Positions 47,422 to 55,129 of a stretch of 64,000 nt of DNA are shown one piece after another (position 1 is the stretch's first letter; the number at the start of each line of letters is the position of its first letter). The position numbers were made by a program, and so were the translations under genes. This stretch comes from Gordonia gummivorans (lineage in GTDB: Bacteria; Actinomycetota; Actinomycetes; Mycobacteriales; Mycobacteriaceae). Below the pieces are notes generated by a model. The model saw only the letters and a program-made list of their open reading frames with translations. It ran no database searches and was not told the origin of the DNA. The DNA lies in the NCBI RefSeq assembly GCF_022513585.1, contig NZ_JAKWBF010000001.1, forward strand, positions 124,001 through 188,000. Reading direction: 5' to 3'.

Positions 47422-48477
47422 ATGACGGCTTCCACCAGGGTCGATCTGGCGCTTCTCGGAATCCGCGGCACGCCACCGGTCAACCGCACCGGCGGCGCCG
47501 GTCCCACCGACGACGGACACCTGATCGTCGACGGACTGCATGCCGCGATCCCGCGAAATTCCGACAGTCCCTTCGTGTTCGACGGATCACGTGTCCTGCT
47601 CGACGGCGAGGATGCGGGACTCGCGATCGACGTGATCGGGCGCCCACGATTCTACGATCTCACCACCGACGATGGGGTTCCGTTCGAACAGCTCGCAAAG
47701 CTGCACGGACGCAACGTCCTTGCGACCACCGTTCTCCAAACCTGCATCCGCTACGCCGAGGACCAACGCTGCCGGTTCTGCTCCATCGAAGAGTCGCTCC
47801 GATCGGGTTCGACGGTGGCGGTCAAGAAGCCCGAGCAGCTCGCCGCAGTGGCCCGTGCCGCGGTGGAGCTCGACGGCGTCACGCAGATGGTGATGACCAC
47901 CGGCACCTCGGCCGGACGGGATCGCGGCGCAAGGCATCTCGCGCGTTGCGTCCGCGCTGTGAAGCGCGCCGTCCCCGACCTGCCGATCCAGGTGCAATGC
48001 GAGCCACCCGCCGACTTGTCCACCATCACCGATCTCCGCGAAGCAGGAGCCGACGCCATCGGCATCCACGTCGAATCCCTGGACGATTCCGTACGCAGAC
48101 GATGGATGCCGGGAAAGTCGACCGTCCCCCTCACCGAGTACCGCGCCGTGTGGTCCGAGGCGGTTCGCGTGTTCGGCCGCAACCAGGTGTCGACCTACCT
48201 GCTGGTGGGACTTGGCGAGGAGCCCGACGAACTGATTACGGGTGCAAAGGAACTCGCCGATGCCGGGGTCTACCCGTTCGTCGTTCCGTTCCGGCCTCAT
48301 CGCGGGACGCTGGCGGTCGACGTCGATGAGGCGAGGGCACCCGACCCGGCCGTGGTCGAGAAGATCAGCCGCGAGGTCGCCGACCACCTGCGTCTGATCG
48401 GGATGACGGGTTCGGACCAGCGCGCCGGGTGCGCAGCCTGTGGCGCATGCAGCATCCTGCCGGCGGTGGGAGGCTGA
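47422..48477 (+). CDS. MSMEG_0568-family radical SAM protein
   Basis: A 351-residue biotin-synthase-like radical SAM enzyme. The three iron-sulfur ligands are Cys108, Cys117 and Cys120 (CIRYAEDQRCRFC): the first spacing is eight residues, not the three of canonical CX3CX2C. A C-terminal cluster of cysteines (CAACGAC, about residues 338-344) may bind an auxiliary cluster. It should cleave SAM to start a radical reaction, substrate unknown. ATG 47422 is used because GGAG lies eight bases before it; an ATG at 47380 is possible. The next gene starts three bases after its stop. Confidence 0.88.
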   Translation: MTASTRVDLALLGIRGTPPVNRTGGAGPTDDGHLIVDGLHAAIPRNSDSPFVFDGSRVLLDGEDAGLAIDVIGRPRFYDLTTDDGVPFEQLAKLHGRNVLATTVLQTCIRYAEDQRCRFCSIEESLRSGSTVAVKKPEQLAAVARAAVELDGVTQMVMTTGTSAGRDRGARHLARCVRAVKRAVPDLPIQVQCEPPADLSTITDLREAGADAIGIHVESLDDSVRRRWMPGKSTVPLTEYRAVWSEAVRVFGRNQVSTYLLVGLGEEPDELITGAKELADAGVYPFVVPFRPHRGTLAVDVDEARAPDPAVVEKISREVADHLRLIGMTGSDQRAGCAACGACSILPAVGG

Positions 48478-48480
48478 ATC

Positions 48481-49923
48481 ATGTTGGACGGCAATCATCT
48501 CGATCCGAGCTCCACTCATCAACCGGCGTCTGGGGTTGATCTGTCGATTCTCGCCGGCCCGCGGACTGCACCACCGTCGTACTTGATTCGCCGGGTGGAC
48601 GGCGCGAAGCAACTCGCCGCCTACCATCGACTTCGGCACGACGAGTTCGTCGATCGTCAAGGATTGTTTGCCGGAACCGACCGCGACGACGCGGACGACG
48701 ATCCACGTACCGTGGTGCTCGCGGCAATCACGACCGACGGCGATGTCGTCGGCGGAGTTCGACTCTCCCCCGTCACCACAACGGATCTGGGCTGGTGGGC
48801 CGGCAGCAGACTGGTCGTCGCGGCGGGCAGTGACTCAGCCGGGATCGGCCCGGCTCTGATCCGAGCGGCATGCGCGCATGCCGAATCGGCCGGGGTGCTG
48901 CGGTTCGATGCGACAGTCCAAGACCGTTACCTGCGGATGTTCTCGGCCCTGGGATGGACGCTGCGGGGCACGGGCCCGACAATTGCCGGCCGCGCCCATA
49001 GTCGGATGACCTGGCCCATCGATCACGTCCAGCGGCTCGCCGACAGCTCCAAATCGCTGCTGGCAGACGTCCTCCGACCACTGATGGCACAGCGAGGTGG
49101 CCTGGGTCCCAAGGGTTTCCGCGGCGACGACGGTGCACTGATACCCGATACCGACCTCATTGCCGCCTGTGACGCGATCCTGCCGTCGATGGTCGAGCGC
49201 GACCCGGAGTGGGCCGGCTGGTGCTCGGTGCTGGTCAACATGAACGACCTGTCGGCGATGGGCGCGCGTCCCGTCGGCCTGCTCGACGCCGTCGGCGCAC
49301 CGACCCGCTCCCACCTGACCCGGATCGTCCGCGGGATGTCGGCGGCCGCACACGCTTGGCGCACACCGGTTCTCGGTGGGCATACGCAGGTCGGTGTGCC
49401 CGCTTCGCTGTCGGTGACCGCCCTGGGTCGAACCGATCGTCCGGTCGCGGCGGGCGGTGGACGGCCCGGACACACGGTGTCGCTGCTGGCCGACCTCGGT
49501 GGCGCGTGGCGCCCTGGCTATCACGGACGGCAATGGGACAGTACGAGTTCCCGGTCGGCCGACGAGCTCGCGACACTCTCGACGTTGGTCGCCGACCTGG
49601 CGCCTGCGGCCGCGAAGGACGTCAGCATGGCGGGGGTCGCCGGCACTCTGGGCATGCTCGCCGAGGCGTCGGGTACCGGCGCTGTGCTCGATGTCGACGC
49701 CGTTCCGCGACCGGCCGATGCGTCGATGGGATCCTGGCTCACCTGCTTTCCCGGCTTCGCGATGCTCATCGCAGACCCCACCCCGATCACCGAGGTTGCC
49801 GCCCCGGCGGCATCCTCGCCGTGCGGATTTCTGACCGACGAGCCCGGTGTGCGTCTACGCTGGCCCGACGGCGAGACCACGACGGCGATCCGGTCCACGG
49901 TCACCGGACTCGGCGCCGCATGA
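48481..49923 (+). CDS. GNAT acetyltransferase / AIR synthase-like fusion (MSMEG_0567 type)
   Basis: A 480-residue fusion. Residues about 35-180 are a GNAT acetyltransferase-like domain (AYHRLRHDEFVDRQGLF, VVGGVRLSPVTTTDLGWW, LRFDATVQDRYLRMFSALGW). Residues about 185-480 resemble AIR synthase/PurM ATP-binding proteins (DTDLIAACDAILPSMVERDP, VLVNMNDLSAMGARPVGLLD, VLGGHTQVGVPASLSVTALG). In cyanobacteria the two parts are separate genes (Sll0786 and Sll0787). The fusion implies channeling between acyl transfer and ATP-dependent ligation or cyclisation steps (inference). It is packed between the radical SAM gene and the pseudo-nitrilase. Confidence 0.88.
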   Translation: MLDGNHLDPSSTHQPASGVDLSILAGPRTAPPSYLIRRVDGAKQLAAYHRLRHDEFVDRQGLFAGTDRDDADDDPRTVVLAAITTDGDVVGGVRLSPVTTTDLGWWAGSRLVVAAGSDSAGIGPALIRAACAHAESAGVLRFDATVQDRYLRMFSALGWTLRGTGPTIAGRAHSRMTWPIDHVQRLADSSKSLLADVLRPLMAQRGGLGPKGFRGDDGALIPDTDLIAACDAILPSMVERDPEWAGWCSVLVNMNDLSAMGARPVGLLDAVGAPTRSHLTRIVRGMSAAAHAWRTPVLGGHTQVGVPASLSVTALGRTDRPVAAGGGRPGHTVSLLADLGGAWRPGYHGRQWDSTSSRSADELATLSTLVADLAPAAAKDVSMAGVAGTLGMLAEASGTGAVLDVDAVPRPADASMGSWLTCFPGFAMLIADPTPITEVAAPAASSPCGFLTDEPGVRLRWPDGETTTAIRSTVTGLGAA

Positions 49924-49938
49924 GTAGAGTTCGCTGAC

Positions 49939-50790
49939 ATGGGCACCCTCACCCTGGGCGCGCTGGCAGCGCATTTCGGCCGCGATGTGCAACGCGGCGT
50001 GTCCAAGGCCGCCGGAATCGTGGAGGCCGCAGCGCGCGATGGTGTCGATCTGCTCGTGTTCCCCGACGCGTCGCTCGGCGGATACATCGGTGACCTGCGT
50101 GACCCCGATCCGGACGACCTACCGCCCGCCCTCGATCCCGACGGACCCGAACTGGCCGCGATGGTCGCCGCGGCCGGGCCGATGACCATCTGCATCGGGT
50201 ACACCGAGGCCGCCGGTAGTGACCGGTACAACTCGGCCGTATGCCTCTCGGGCGACGGTATTCTCGGCACGCACCGCAAGGTGCACCAGCCCGCCGGCGA
50301 ATCGAAGGCGTACACGGCGGGCGACTCGTTCAGCACCTTCGACACTCCCGTCGGAACCATCGGAATGCTGATCGACTACGACAAGACCTTTCCCGAGTCC
50401 GCCCGCAAACTCGCCCTCGACGGCGCCCGCATCATCGCAGCGCTGTCTGCCTGGCCGGCCAGTGTCACCGACCGGGCCACTCGTCTGCCGGCGGACCGAC
50501 AGTCGCGACTGTTCGACCTCTATGACTGCGCACGCGCCGCCGAGAACCAGGTGTTCGTCGTGTCGTCGAACCTCACCGGCGTCACGGGGTCGCTGCAGTT
50601 TCTCGGCCAGGCCAAGATCGTCGGCCCTGGCGGCGACATCTTGGCGACGACGCGTTCCAAAGGTGGTCTGGCAAAAGCATTGGTCGACGTCGATGCCGAG
50701 ATCATGCGAGCACGACGCGTGTTGAATCACCTCGCCGAGTTGCGCCCGGAGATCTACGCAACGCGCGCTTCGGCCGTTCGAGGAGAGTGA
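49939..50790 (+). CDS. Nitrilase-fold protein lacking the catalytic Glu and Cys (pseudo-nitrilase)
   Basis: A 283-residue protein clearly homologous to the nitrilase at 44863 (FPDASLGGYIGD, HRKVHQPAGESKAY, YDKTFPESARKLALDGARII, LSAWPASVTDRATRL). The catalytic Glu is Asp43, and the nucleophilic Cys is Asp146 (GMLIDYDKTFPESARK). Only Lys114 of the triad is kept. The frame is intact with normal codon use, so it is not a decaying pseudogene. A structural, ligand-binding or regulatory role, perhaps pairing with the active nitrilase, is an inference. It lies between the fused GNAT-AIRS gene and the glycosyltransferase. Confidence 0.88.
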   Translation: MGTLTLGALAAHFGRDVQRGVSKAAGIVEAAARDGVDLLVFPDASLGGYIGDLRDPDPDDLPPALDPDGPELAAMVAAAGPMTICIGYTEAAGSDRYNSAVCLSGDGILGTHRKVHQPAGESKAYTAGDSFSTFDTPVGTIGMLIDYDKTFPESARKLALDGARIIAALSAWPASVTDRATRLPADRQSRLFDLYDCARAAENQVFVVSSNLTGVTGSLQFLGQAKIVGPGGDILATTRSKGGLAKALVDVDAEIMRARRVLNHLAELRPEIYATRASAVRGE

Positions 50791-50794
50791 CGAC

Positions 50795-51904
50795 ATGCGG
50801 GTTGCCCTCCTGACCTATTCGACCAAGCCACGTGGCGGCGTGGTCCACACGCTCAATCTCGCCGAGGCGCTTGCCCGCATCGGCGTCGACGTCACCGTGT
50901 GGAGCCTGGCTCGCGGCGGTGACGAGGGTTTCTTCCGTTCGATCGATCCGGCTGTGCACCAACGTCTTCTGCCCTTCGCCGACGTCGAGGGTGAAGCGGT
51001 CACACCGCGGATCATCAGATCGATCGACACCATGCGCGCCGGATTCGATCCCACCGAGTACGACATCGTGCACGCCCAGGACTGCATCAGCGCCAATGCC
51101 GTGGGCACCTGTATCCGGACCATCCACCACCTCGACCAGTTCACGACGCCGATCCTCGTGGAGTGCCACGAGAAGGCTGTCGTCAATCCCTATGCGCGCA
51201 TCTGTGTTTCGCAGGCAGTGGCCGACGAAGTGCACGCAGGATGGGGGCGCTCGCCCGCAGTGATCCCCAACGGCGTCGACTTCGATCGGTTCGCCGACGC
51301 CGCGTCGGCAACACCGGAAGCCACCACAGAGCGGGAGACCTGGCGCGGACAGCTGGGACGGTACGTGCTCGCAGTCGGTGGGATCGAACCACGCAAGGGA
51401 AGTATCGACCTCCTCGAGGCCTTCGCGACATTGCGTCGCGAGGATCCGGATCTGCAACTCGTCTTCGCAGGCGGTGAGACCCTCTTCGACTACCGAGACT
51501 ACCGCGCCGACTTCGACTCCCGCCGAGAAGAATTGGGCATCACACCGGTGGTGCTCGGCGCCGTGGACGACGACGCGTTACCGGCGCTGGTCGCCGGTTG
51601 CGAGGTCTTCGCATTCCCGTCGATCAAGGAAGGCTTCGGTCTCGCCGCGATGGAGGCGCTGGCCGCCGGACGTCCGGTGGTTGCACGCGAATTGCCCATC
51701 CTCCGAGAGGTTTTCGGCGACGCCGTCCGTTACGCCGCGACCGTCGACGAACTGGCCTCCGAACTCGCCGCGGCCCGCACTCCCGACCCCGCGCGAACCG
51801 ACACCGGGCGGGAGTTGGCCCGCTCACTCACCTGGGAGGCCGCCGCCCGAGCGCATCTCGATTTCTACCGTGCACATCCCCTGGCCTCGGTGTTGGCCGA
51901 GTAG
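50795..51904 (+). CDS. MSMEG_0565-family glycosyltransferase (GT4 type)
   Basis: A 369-residue GT-B retaining glycosyltransferase. The N-terminal glycine-rich loop is TKPRGGVVHTLNLAEALA. The mid-protein CVSQAVADEVHAGWG, then VIPNGVDFDRFAD and VLAVGGIEPRKGSIDLLEAF follow. The EX7E motif region is FPSIKEGFGLAAMEALAAGRP. GGAGAG lies before ATG 50795 and the gene starts four bases after the pseudo-nitrilase stop. It ends the operon, just before the dispersed repeat element. A sugar is probably attached to the pathway product. Confidence 0.9.
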   Translation: MRVALLTYSTKPRGGVVHTLNLAEALARIGVDVTVWSLARGGDEGFFRSIDPAVHQRLLPFADVEGEAVTPRIIRSIDTMRAGFDPTEYDIVHAQDCISANAVGTCIRTIHHLDQFTTPILVECHEKAVVNPYARICVSQAVADEVHAGWGRSPAVIPNGVDFDRFADAASATPEATTERETWRGQLGRYVLAVGGIEPRKGSIDLLEAFATLRREDPDLQLVFAGGETLFDYRDYRADFDSRREELGITPVVLGAVDDDALPALVAGCEVFAFPSIKEGFGLAAMEALAAGRPVVARELPILREVFGDAVRYAATVDELASELAAARTPDPARTDTGRELARSLTWEAAARAHLDFYRAHPLASVLAE

Positions 51905-51922
51905 CAACCCCACCTCCTTCCG

Positions 51923-52006
51923 CTCCCTGAGGTGCGAGCGAGTCGCGACTCCCTACCGCTGCCTGAGGTGCGACGAGCGCTAGCGAGGAGCCTCGAAGGC
52001 CTGGTG
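51923..52006. repeat. Second copy of the 36-bp unit and dispersed palindromic element
   Basis: One diverged 36-bp unit (51923-51958) is followed by the 48-base terminal element (51959-52006), identical to 9570-9617, including the CGCTAGCG palindrome. It separates the convergent glycosyltransferase and acyl-CoA synthetase genes. The diverged unit lacks the AGCGCACAGCC core seen in the first locus. Confidence 0.85.
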
Positions 52007-52051
52007 GTGCGCGTGTGCTCAGCCGGCGGAAGGTCCCCCATCGGAGGTGGA

Positions 52052-53686
52052 CTAGTCCAGCGGCCCCGTCGGGAGCTTGCGGCGAACGAGTTTGCCGGTG
52101 GGGTTTCGCGGTAGTTCCTCGACGAACACCACGTCGCGCGGCACCTTGTAGCGGGCCAGGTTCGACTTGACGTGTTGCTTCAGGTCGTCGGGCTGCGGAT
52201 CGGTGTCGGGTTGCCGAACGATGAACGCGCGCAGTCGATGTCCGAACTCTTCGTCGTCGACCCCGACGACCGCGACGTCGGCGACCTCGGGATGCGCGGC
52301 GAGCAGGTTCTCCACCTCGAGCGGGTAGACGTTCTCACCGCCGGACACGATCATGTCGTCGTCGCGGCCTTCGATGAACCACAGTCCACTGTCGTCGACA
52401 CGCGCCATGTCACCGCTGGACATGTAGCCGTCGATGACCTCCTTGTTGCGACCGTCGGTGTAACCCTCGAAGGGCGCCCCGTTGCGAACGAAGAGCCGCC
52501 CGCTGACGTTCTTTCCGGTGATGCGGTTGCCCTCGCCGTCGAACAGCGCCAAGCGACTCGACACCGGTGGCCGGCCCACGGTGCCGGGTGCCTGTCGCAG
52601 TTCATGTGGTTGCGCGATGGATGCGATCGCGACCTCGGTGGAGCCGTACATGTTGTAGAGCACGTCGCCGAAGGTGTCCTGCACACGCTCCGAGAGTGCC
52701 GGTGACAGAGCCGATCCCGCGATCACGATGATCTTCAGCGCCGACACGTCGTACTTGCCGATCACCTCCGGCCCGAGCGCCAGGATGCGATGCAGCATCG
52801 TGGGCACCGCGACCAACACCTCCGCGCGGTGTTCGGCGAGGGCGGTCAGGGTCTTCTCCGCGTCGAACCGACGCAGCACCACCGTCTGGTTGCCGAGTGC
52901 GGTTCCCACGCCCCAGACCGCAAAGCCGGTGGAGTGGAAGATCGGGGAGACGATCACCATCGAGCCGTGCTGCGGAAGGGGAACACGATCGAGCAGCAGC
53001 GCGCTGGTGAACGGCGACATCTTGGATCGTTGCGCACCCTTCGGCAGGCCGGTGGTGCCGCTGGTGAGGATGACGAATCCGCCGAACGTCTCGGGTTCGG
53101 GCGGCATGCCGGTGTCGCCCGTCTCGATCACCTCGTCGAGGGTGCGGACGCCCTCGGGTACCGGGCGATCGCCGTCGACCCAGGTGAGAACTCGGGGCAT
53201 GTCGGGCAAGCCCTCGAGGAGATCGATGAACTCCTCGTCGTACAGCATTGCGCGCACCTTCTCGCGCTCGGCGACCTCGACGAACTGGGTCTTGCCGAAC
53301 CCGGTGTTCATCATCGCCAGGCGGTAACCGGCGCGTCCCGCCGCGCTCAACGCCAAGATCAGGCCGCGATGGTCGCGGGCGAGCACACCGACGACCGATC
53401 CTGGCGCCACACCGGAGGCCAGCAACGTGTTGGCGAGCGCGTTGCTCTGGCGGTCCAGCTCACCGAACGTCACGGTGCCGCGCTCATCGGTGATCGCGGG
53501 TGCGTCGGGGTACTCCTCGGCGCCGTGCACGATGACCGCGGACGCCGGGCCGATGGTCTTGCTGCGCTTCACCGCCTTCACTGCCTCGCCCGGGTTGGTC
53601 AGATTGATCGCACCGGATTTGTGCAGCACCCGGATCGCACCGACGGTGTCGGACACCATCTCGAGTGCGTTGCGCACAGATGCCAT
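52052..53686 (-). CDS. Acyl-CoA synthetase (FadD family)
   Basis: A 544-residue adenylate-forming enzyme. VILTSGTTGLPKGAQRSKM is the AMP-binding P-loop, YNMYGSTEVAIASI is the acyl-AMP motif, and SSGDMARVDDSGLWFIEGRDD is motif 5. The C-terminal Lys is in LPRNPTGKLVRRKL. It activates a fatty or other carboxylic acid with ATP and CoA. GAGGAG lies eight bases before ATG 53686, which rules out the GTG at 53695 that overlaps it. Divergent from the DedA gene, with half-site repeats between. Confidence 0.92.
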   Translation of the reverse strand: MASVRNALEMVSDTVGAIRVLHKSGAINLTNPGEAVKAVKRSKTIGPASAVIVHGAEEYPDAPAITDERGTVTFGELDRQSNALANTLLASGVAPGSVVGVLARDHRGLILALSAAGRAGYRLAMMNTGFGKTQFVEVAEREKVRAMLYDEEFIDLLEGLPDMPRVLTWVDGDRPVPEGVRTLDEVIETGDTGMPPEPETFGGFVILTSGTTGLPKGAQRSKMSPFTSALLLDRVPLPQHGSMVIVSPIFHSTGFAVWGVGTALGNQTVVLRRFDAEKTLTALAEHRAEVLVAVPTMLHRILALGPEVIGKYDVSALKIIVIAGSALSPALSERVQDTFGDVLYNMYGSTEVAIASIAQPHELRQAPGTVGRPPVSSRLALFDGEGNRITGKNVSGRLFVRNGAPFEGYTDGRNKEVIDGYMSSGDMARVDDSGLWFIEGRDDDMIVSGGENVYPLEVENLLAAHPEVADVAVVGVDDEEFGHRLRAFIVRQPDTDPQPDDLKQHVKSNLARYKVPRDVVFVEELPRNPTGKLVRRKLPTGPLD

Positions 53687-53763
53687 GTGGGCCACTCCTC
53701 AATTTCGGAAACGCGCGTTGTCTGATGCCAATGTATGTGGGCTCACAGACTATGGCCACCTGT

Positions 53764-53786
53764 TGGTGAAATCACCAGCGGGTGAT
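53764..53786. promoter_or_regulatory. Three alternating GGTGA half-sites
   Basis: TGGTGA-AA-TCACCA (53764-53777) overlaps ATCACC-AGCG-GGTGAT (53771-53786), giving alternating half-sites in a row. Lies between divergent acyl-CoA synthetase and DedA genes. Could bind a dimeric fatty-acid regulator, but none is identified nearby. Confidence 0.4.
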
Positions 53787-53830
53787 CGCCGACGACGACA
53801 TTGTCACCGCCCGTCATTAGTCTCTGTGCT

Positions 53831-54451
53831 GTGCACGCCTTGGCCGATTGGCTCGTCGATCTGATCGGATCGGTGCCGTCATGGGCGGTGTACCTCGTGA
53901 CCTGCGCGGTCATCTTCTCCGAGACCGCCACGCTGGTCCTCGGCCTCCTGGTTCCCAGCGAGGCGATTCTGCTCGCGGCGGGCGTCGCCGCGGCCATCGG
54001 GTCGACGCAGATCGTCGTCCTCATCATCGCGGTGTGCGTGTCCGCGGTCGCCGGCGACGCGGTCGGCTATTGGATCGGCCGACGCTCGGGCCACCGGATG
54101 AAGTCCTCCCGGATGGGACGACGATTCGGCGAGGAACGCTGGGCGCGTGCCGCCGAACGCATCAACTCCGACGGCATGATCGCGGTCGCGACCGGTCGCT
54201 GGATCGGCTACGTCCGCACGCTCGTGCCACCGATGGCCGGCATGAGCAACATGCAGGGAGCCCGATTCGGTGTGGCCGATGTGCTCGGCGCGACGAGCTG
54301 GGCCACGACCGTGCTGCTGGTCGGCTACTTCGCCGGCGCTGCCCTCGGCACCACCGTGCTCTTCTATGCCGCAGTCGCACTGGTGGTTGTTGCCGGTGGT
54401 TACTACCTCTACCGCTGGTTGCGGGAGCGCCGCGCTAATCCCGCGCCCTGA
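53831..54451 (+). CDS. DedA-family membrane protein
   Basis: A 206-residue membrane protein. Its segments ALADWLVDLIGSVPSWAVY, LLVPSEAILLAAGVAAAIGS, AVAGDAVGYWIGRRSG and AVATGRWIGYVRTLVPPMAG match the DedA/SNARE-associated family, implicated in lipid-carrier (undecaprenyl phosphate or phosphatidyl) recycling. The Arg in GRWIGYVRTLVPP is the family's functional loop. GTG 53831 is the likely start, with a weak ribosome binding site. Its 3' end overlaps the convergent TetR gene by 17 bases. Confidence 0.9.
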   Translation: MHALADWLVDLIGSVPSWAVYLVTCAVIFSETATLVLGLLVPSEAILLAAGVAAAIGSTQIVVLIIAVCVSAVAGDAVGYWIGRRSGHRMKSSRMGRRFGEERWARAAERINSDGMIAVATGRWIGYVRTLVPPMAGMSNMQGARFGVADVLGATSWATTVLLVGYFAGAALGTTVLFYAAVALVVVAGGYYLYRWLRERRANPAP

Positions 54452-55043
54452 CCAGGGTCACCAACGCCGCCACTGTTCGGTCGCGGAAGTCGTCGGCGTC
54501 GTCGAGACCGAAGGTGAGCGCACGCGCCAGCGTCGACGACACCAGCATCGAGAAGATGGTGTCGACGTCGACGGCCCTGTCCTGGTCGACACCGGTATCC
54601 GATGCCACCATCGCGGCAAAGGACTCGCGCACGTCGGCCTCGAATCGGGCCACCAACTGCTCGTATCGGCCCGGTTCACGGTGGTAGGCCGCCAGCAGAC
54701 CAGGGAGCGCCGCACGGGTGACCGGATCGGCGAGGCGACGCAGGAAGAGCTCCGTCCACGCGCTGATGTCGTCCGTCAGGTCCCCGGTCGGTTCGGGTAG
54801 GGATTCGGATTCTGCACCGAATGCCGCGTCCTCGATGAGGTCCTCCCGACGCGGCCAGCGCCGGTAGATCGTCGGCGTGCCCACACCCGCACGACGGGCG
54901 ATTGCCGCGACCGTCGCTCCACCGAATCCCTCCTCGTCGAGCAGCTCACGGGTCGCACGCACCACGGCCTGATGCTTGATCGGATCGCGCGGGCGGCCGA
55001 CGGTGCCGATCTCGGAGCGGGAAACGTCCTGGTCGGTGCTCAC
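54435..55043 (-). CDS. TetR-family regulator of the second DUF7064/APH-like module
   Basis: A 202-residue TetR protein. Helix-turn-helix: ATVAAIARRAGVGTPTIYRRW. The C-terminal half carries DPVTRAALPGLLAAYHREPG, nearly matching the TetR at 4740-5345. Start is GTG 55043; an ATG at 55076 would lie inside the strong palindrome and is less likely. The divergent DUF7064-like operon begins at 55130. The near-perfect 27-bp palindrome at 55074-55100 is the probable operator. Confidence 0.9.
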   Translation of the reverse strand: MSTDQDVSRSEIGTVGRPRDPIKHQAVVRATRELLDEEGFGGATVAAIARRAGVGTPTIYRRWPRREDLIEDAAFGAESESLPEPTGDLTDDISAWTELFLRRLADPVTRAALPGLLAAYHREPGRYEQLVARFEADVRESFAAMVASDTGVDQDRAVDVDTIFSMLVSSTLARALTFGLDDADDFRDRTVAALVTLVRARD

Positions 55044-55073
55044 GTGAGAAGAGTATCGCGAAAACGCCACTTT

Positions 55074-55100
55074 CATTCCGTTACGGCACGTAACGTAATG
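55074..55100. promoter_or_regulatory. 27-bp near-perfect palindrome, likely TetR operator
   Basis: Twelve-base arms with one mismatch flank GCA: the left arm starts CATTCCG, the right ends GTAATG, and the inner GTTACG/CGTAAC is perfect. It lies between the divergent TetR and DUF7064-like genes, 29 bases before the latter's start. Confidence 0.65.
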
Positions 55101-55129
55101 CGGAGTCGCTCCCCAGGAAGGACCGCCCC

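Noticed and set aside
51378..51983. A 201-codon plus-strand frame ending in RCDER
   Set aside because: It is a shifted frame of the glycosyltransferase running into the repeat element.
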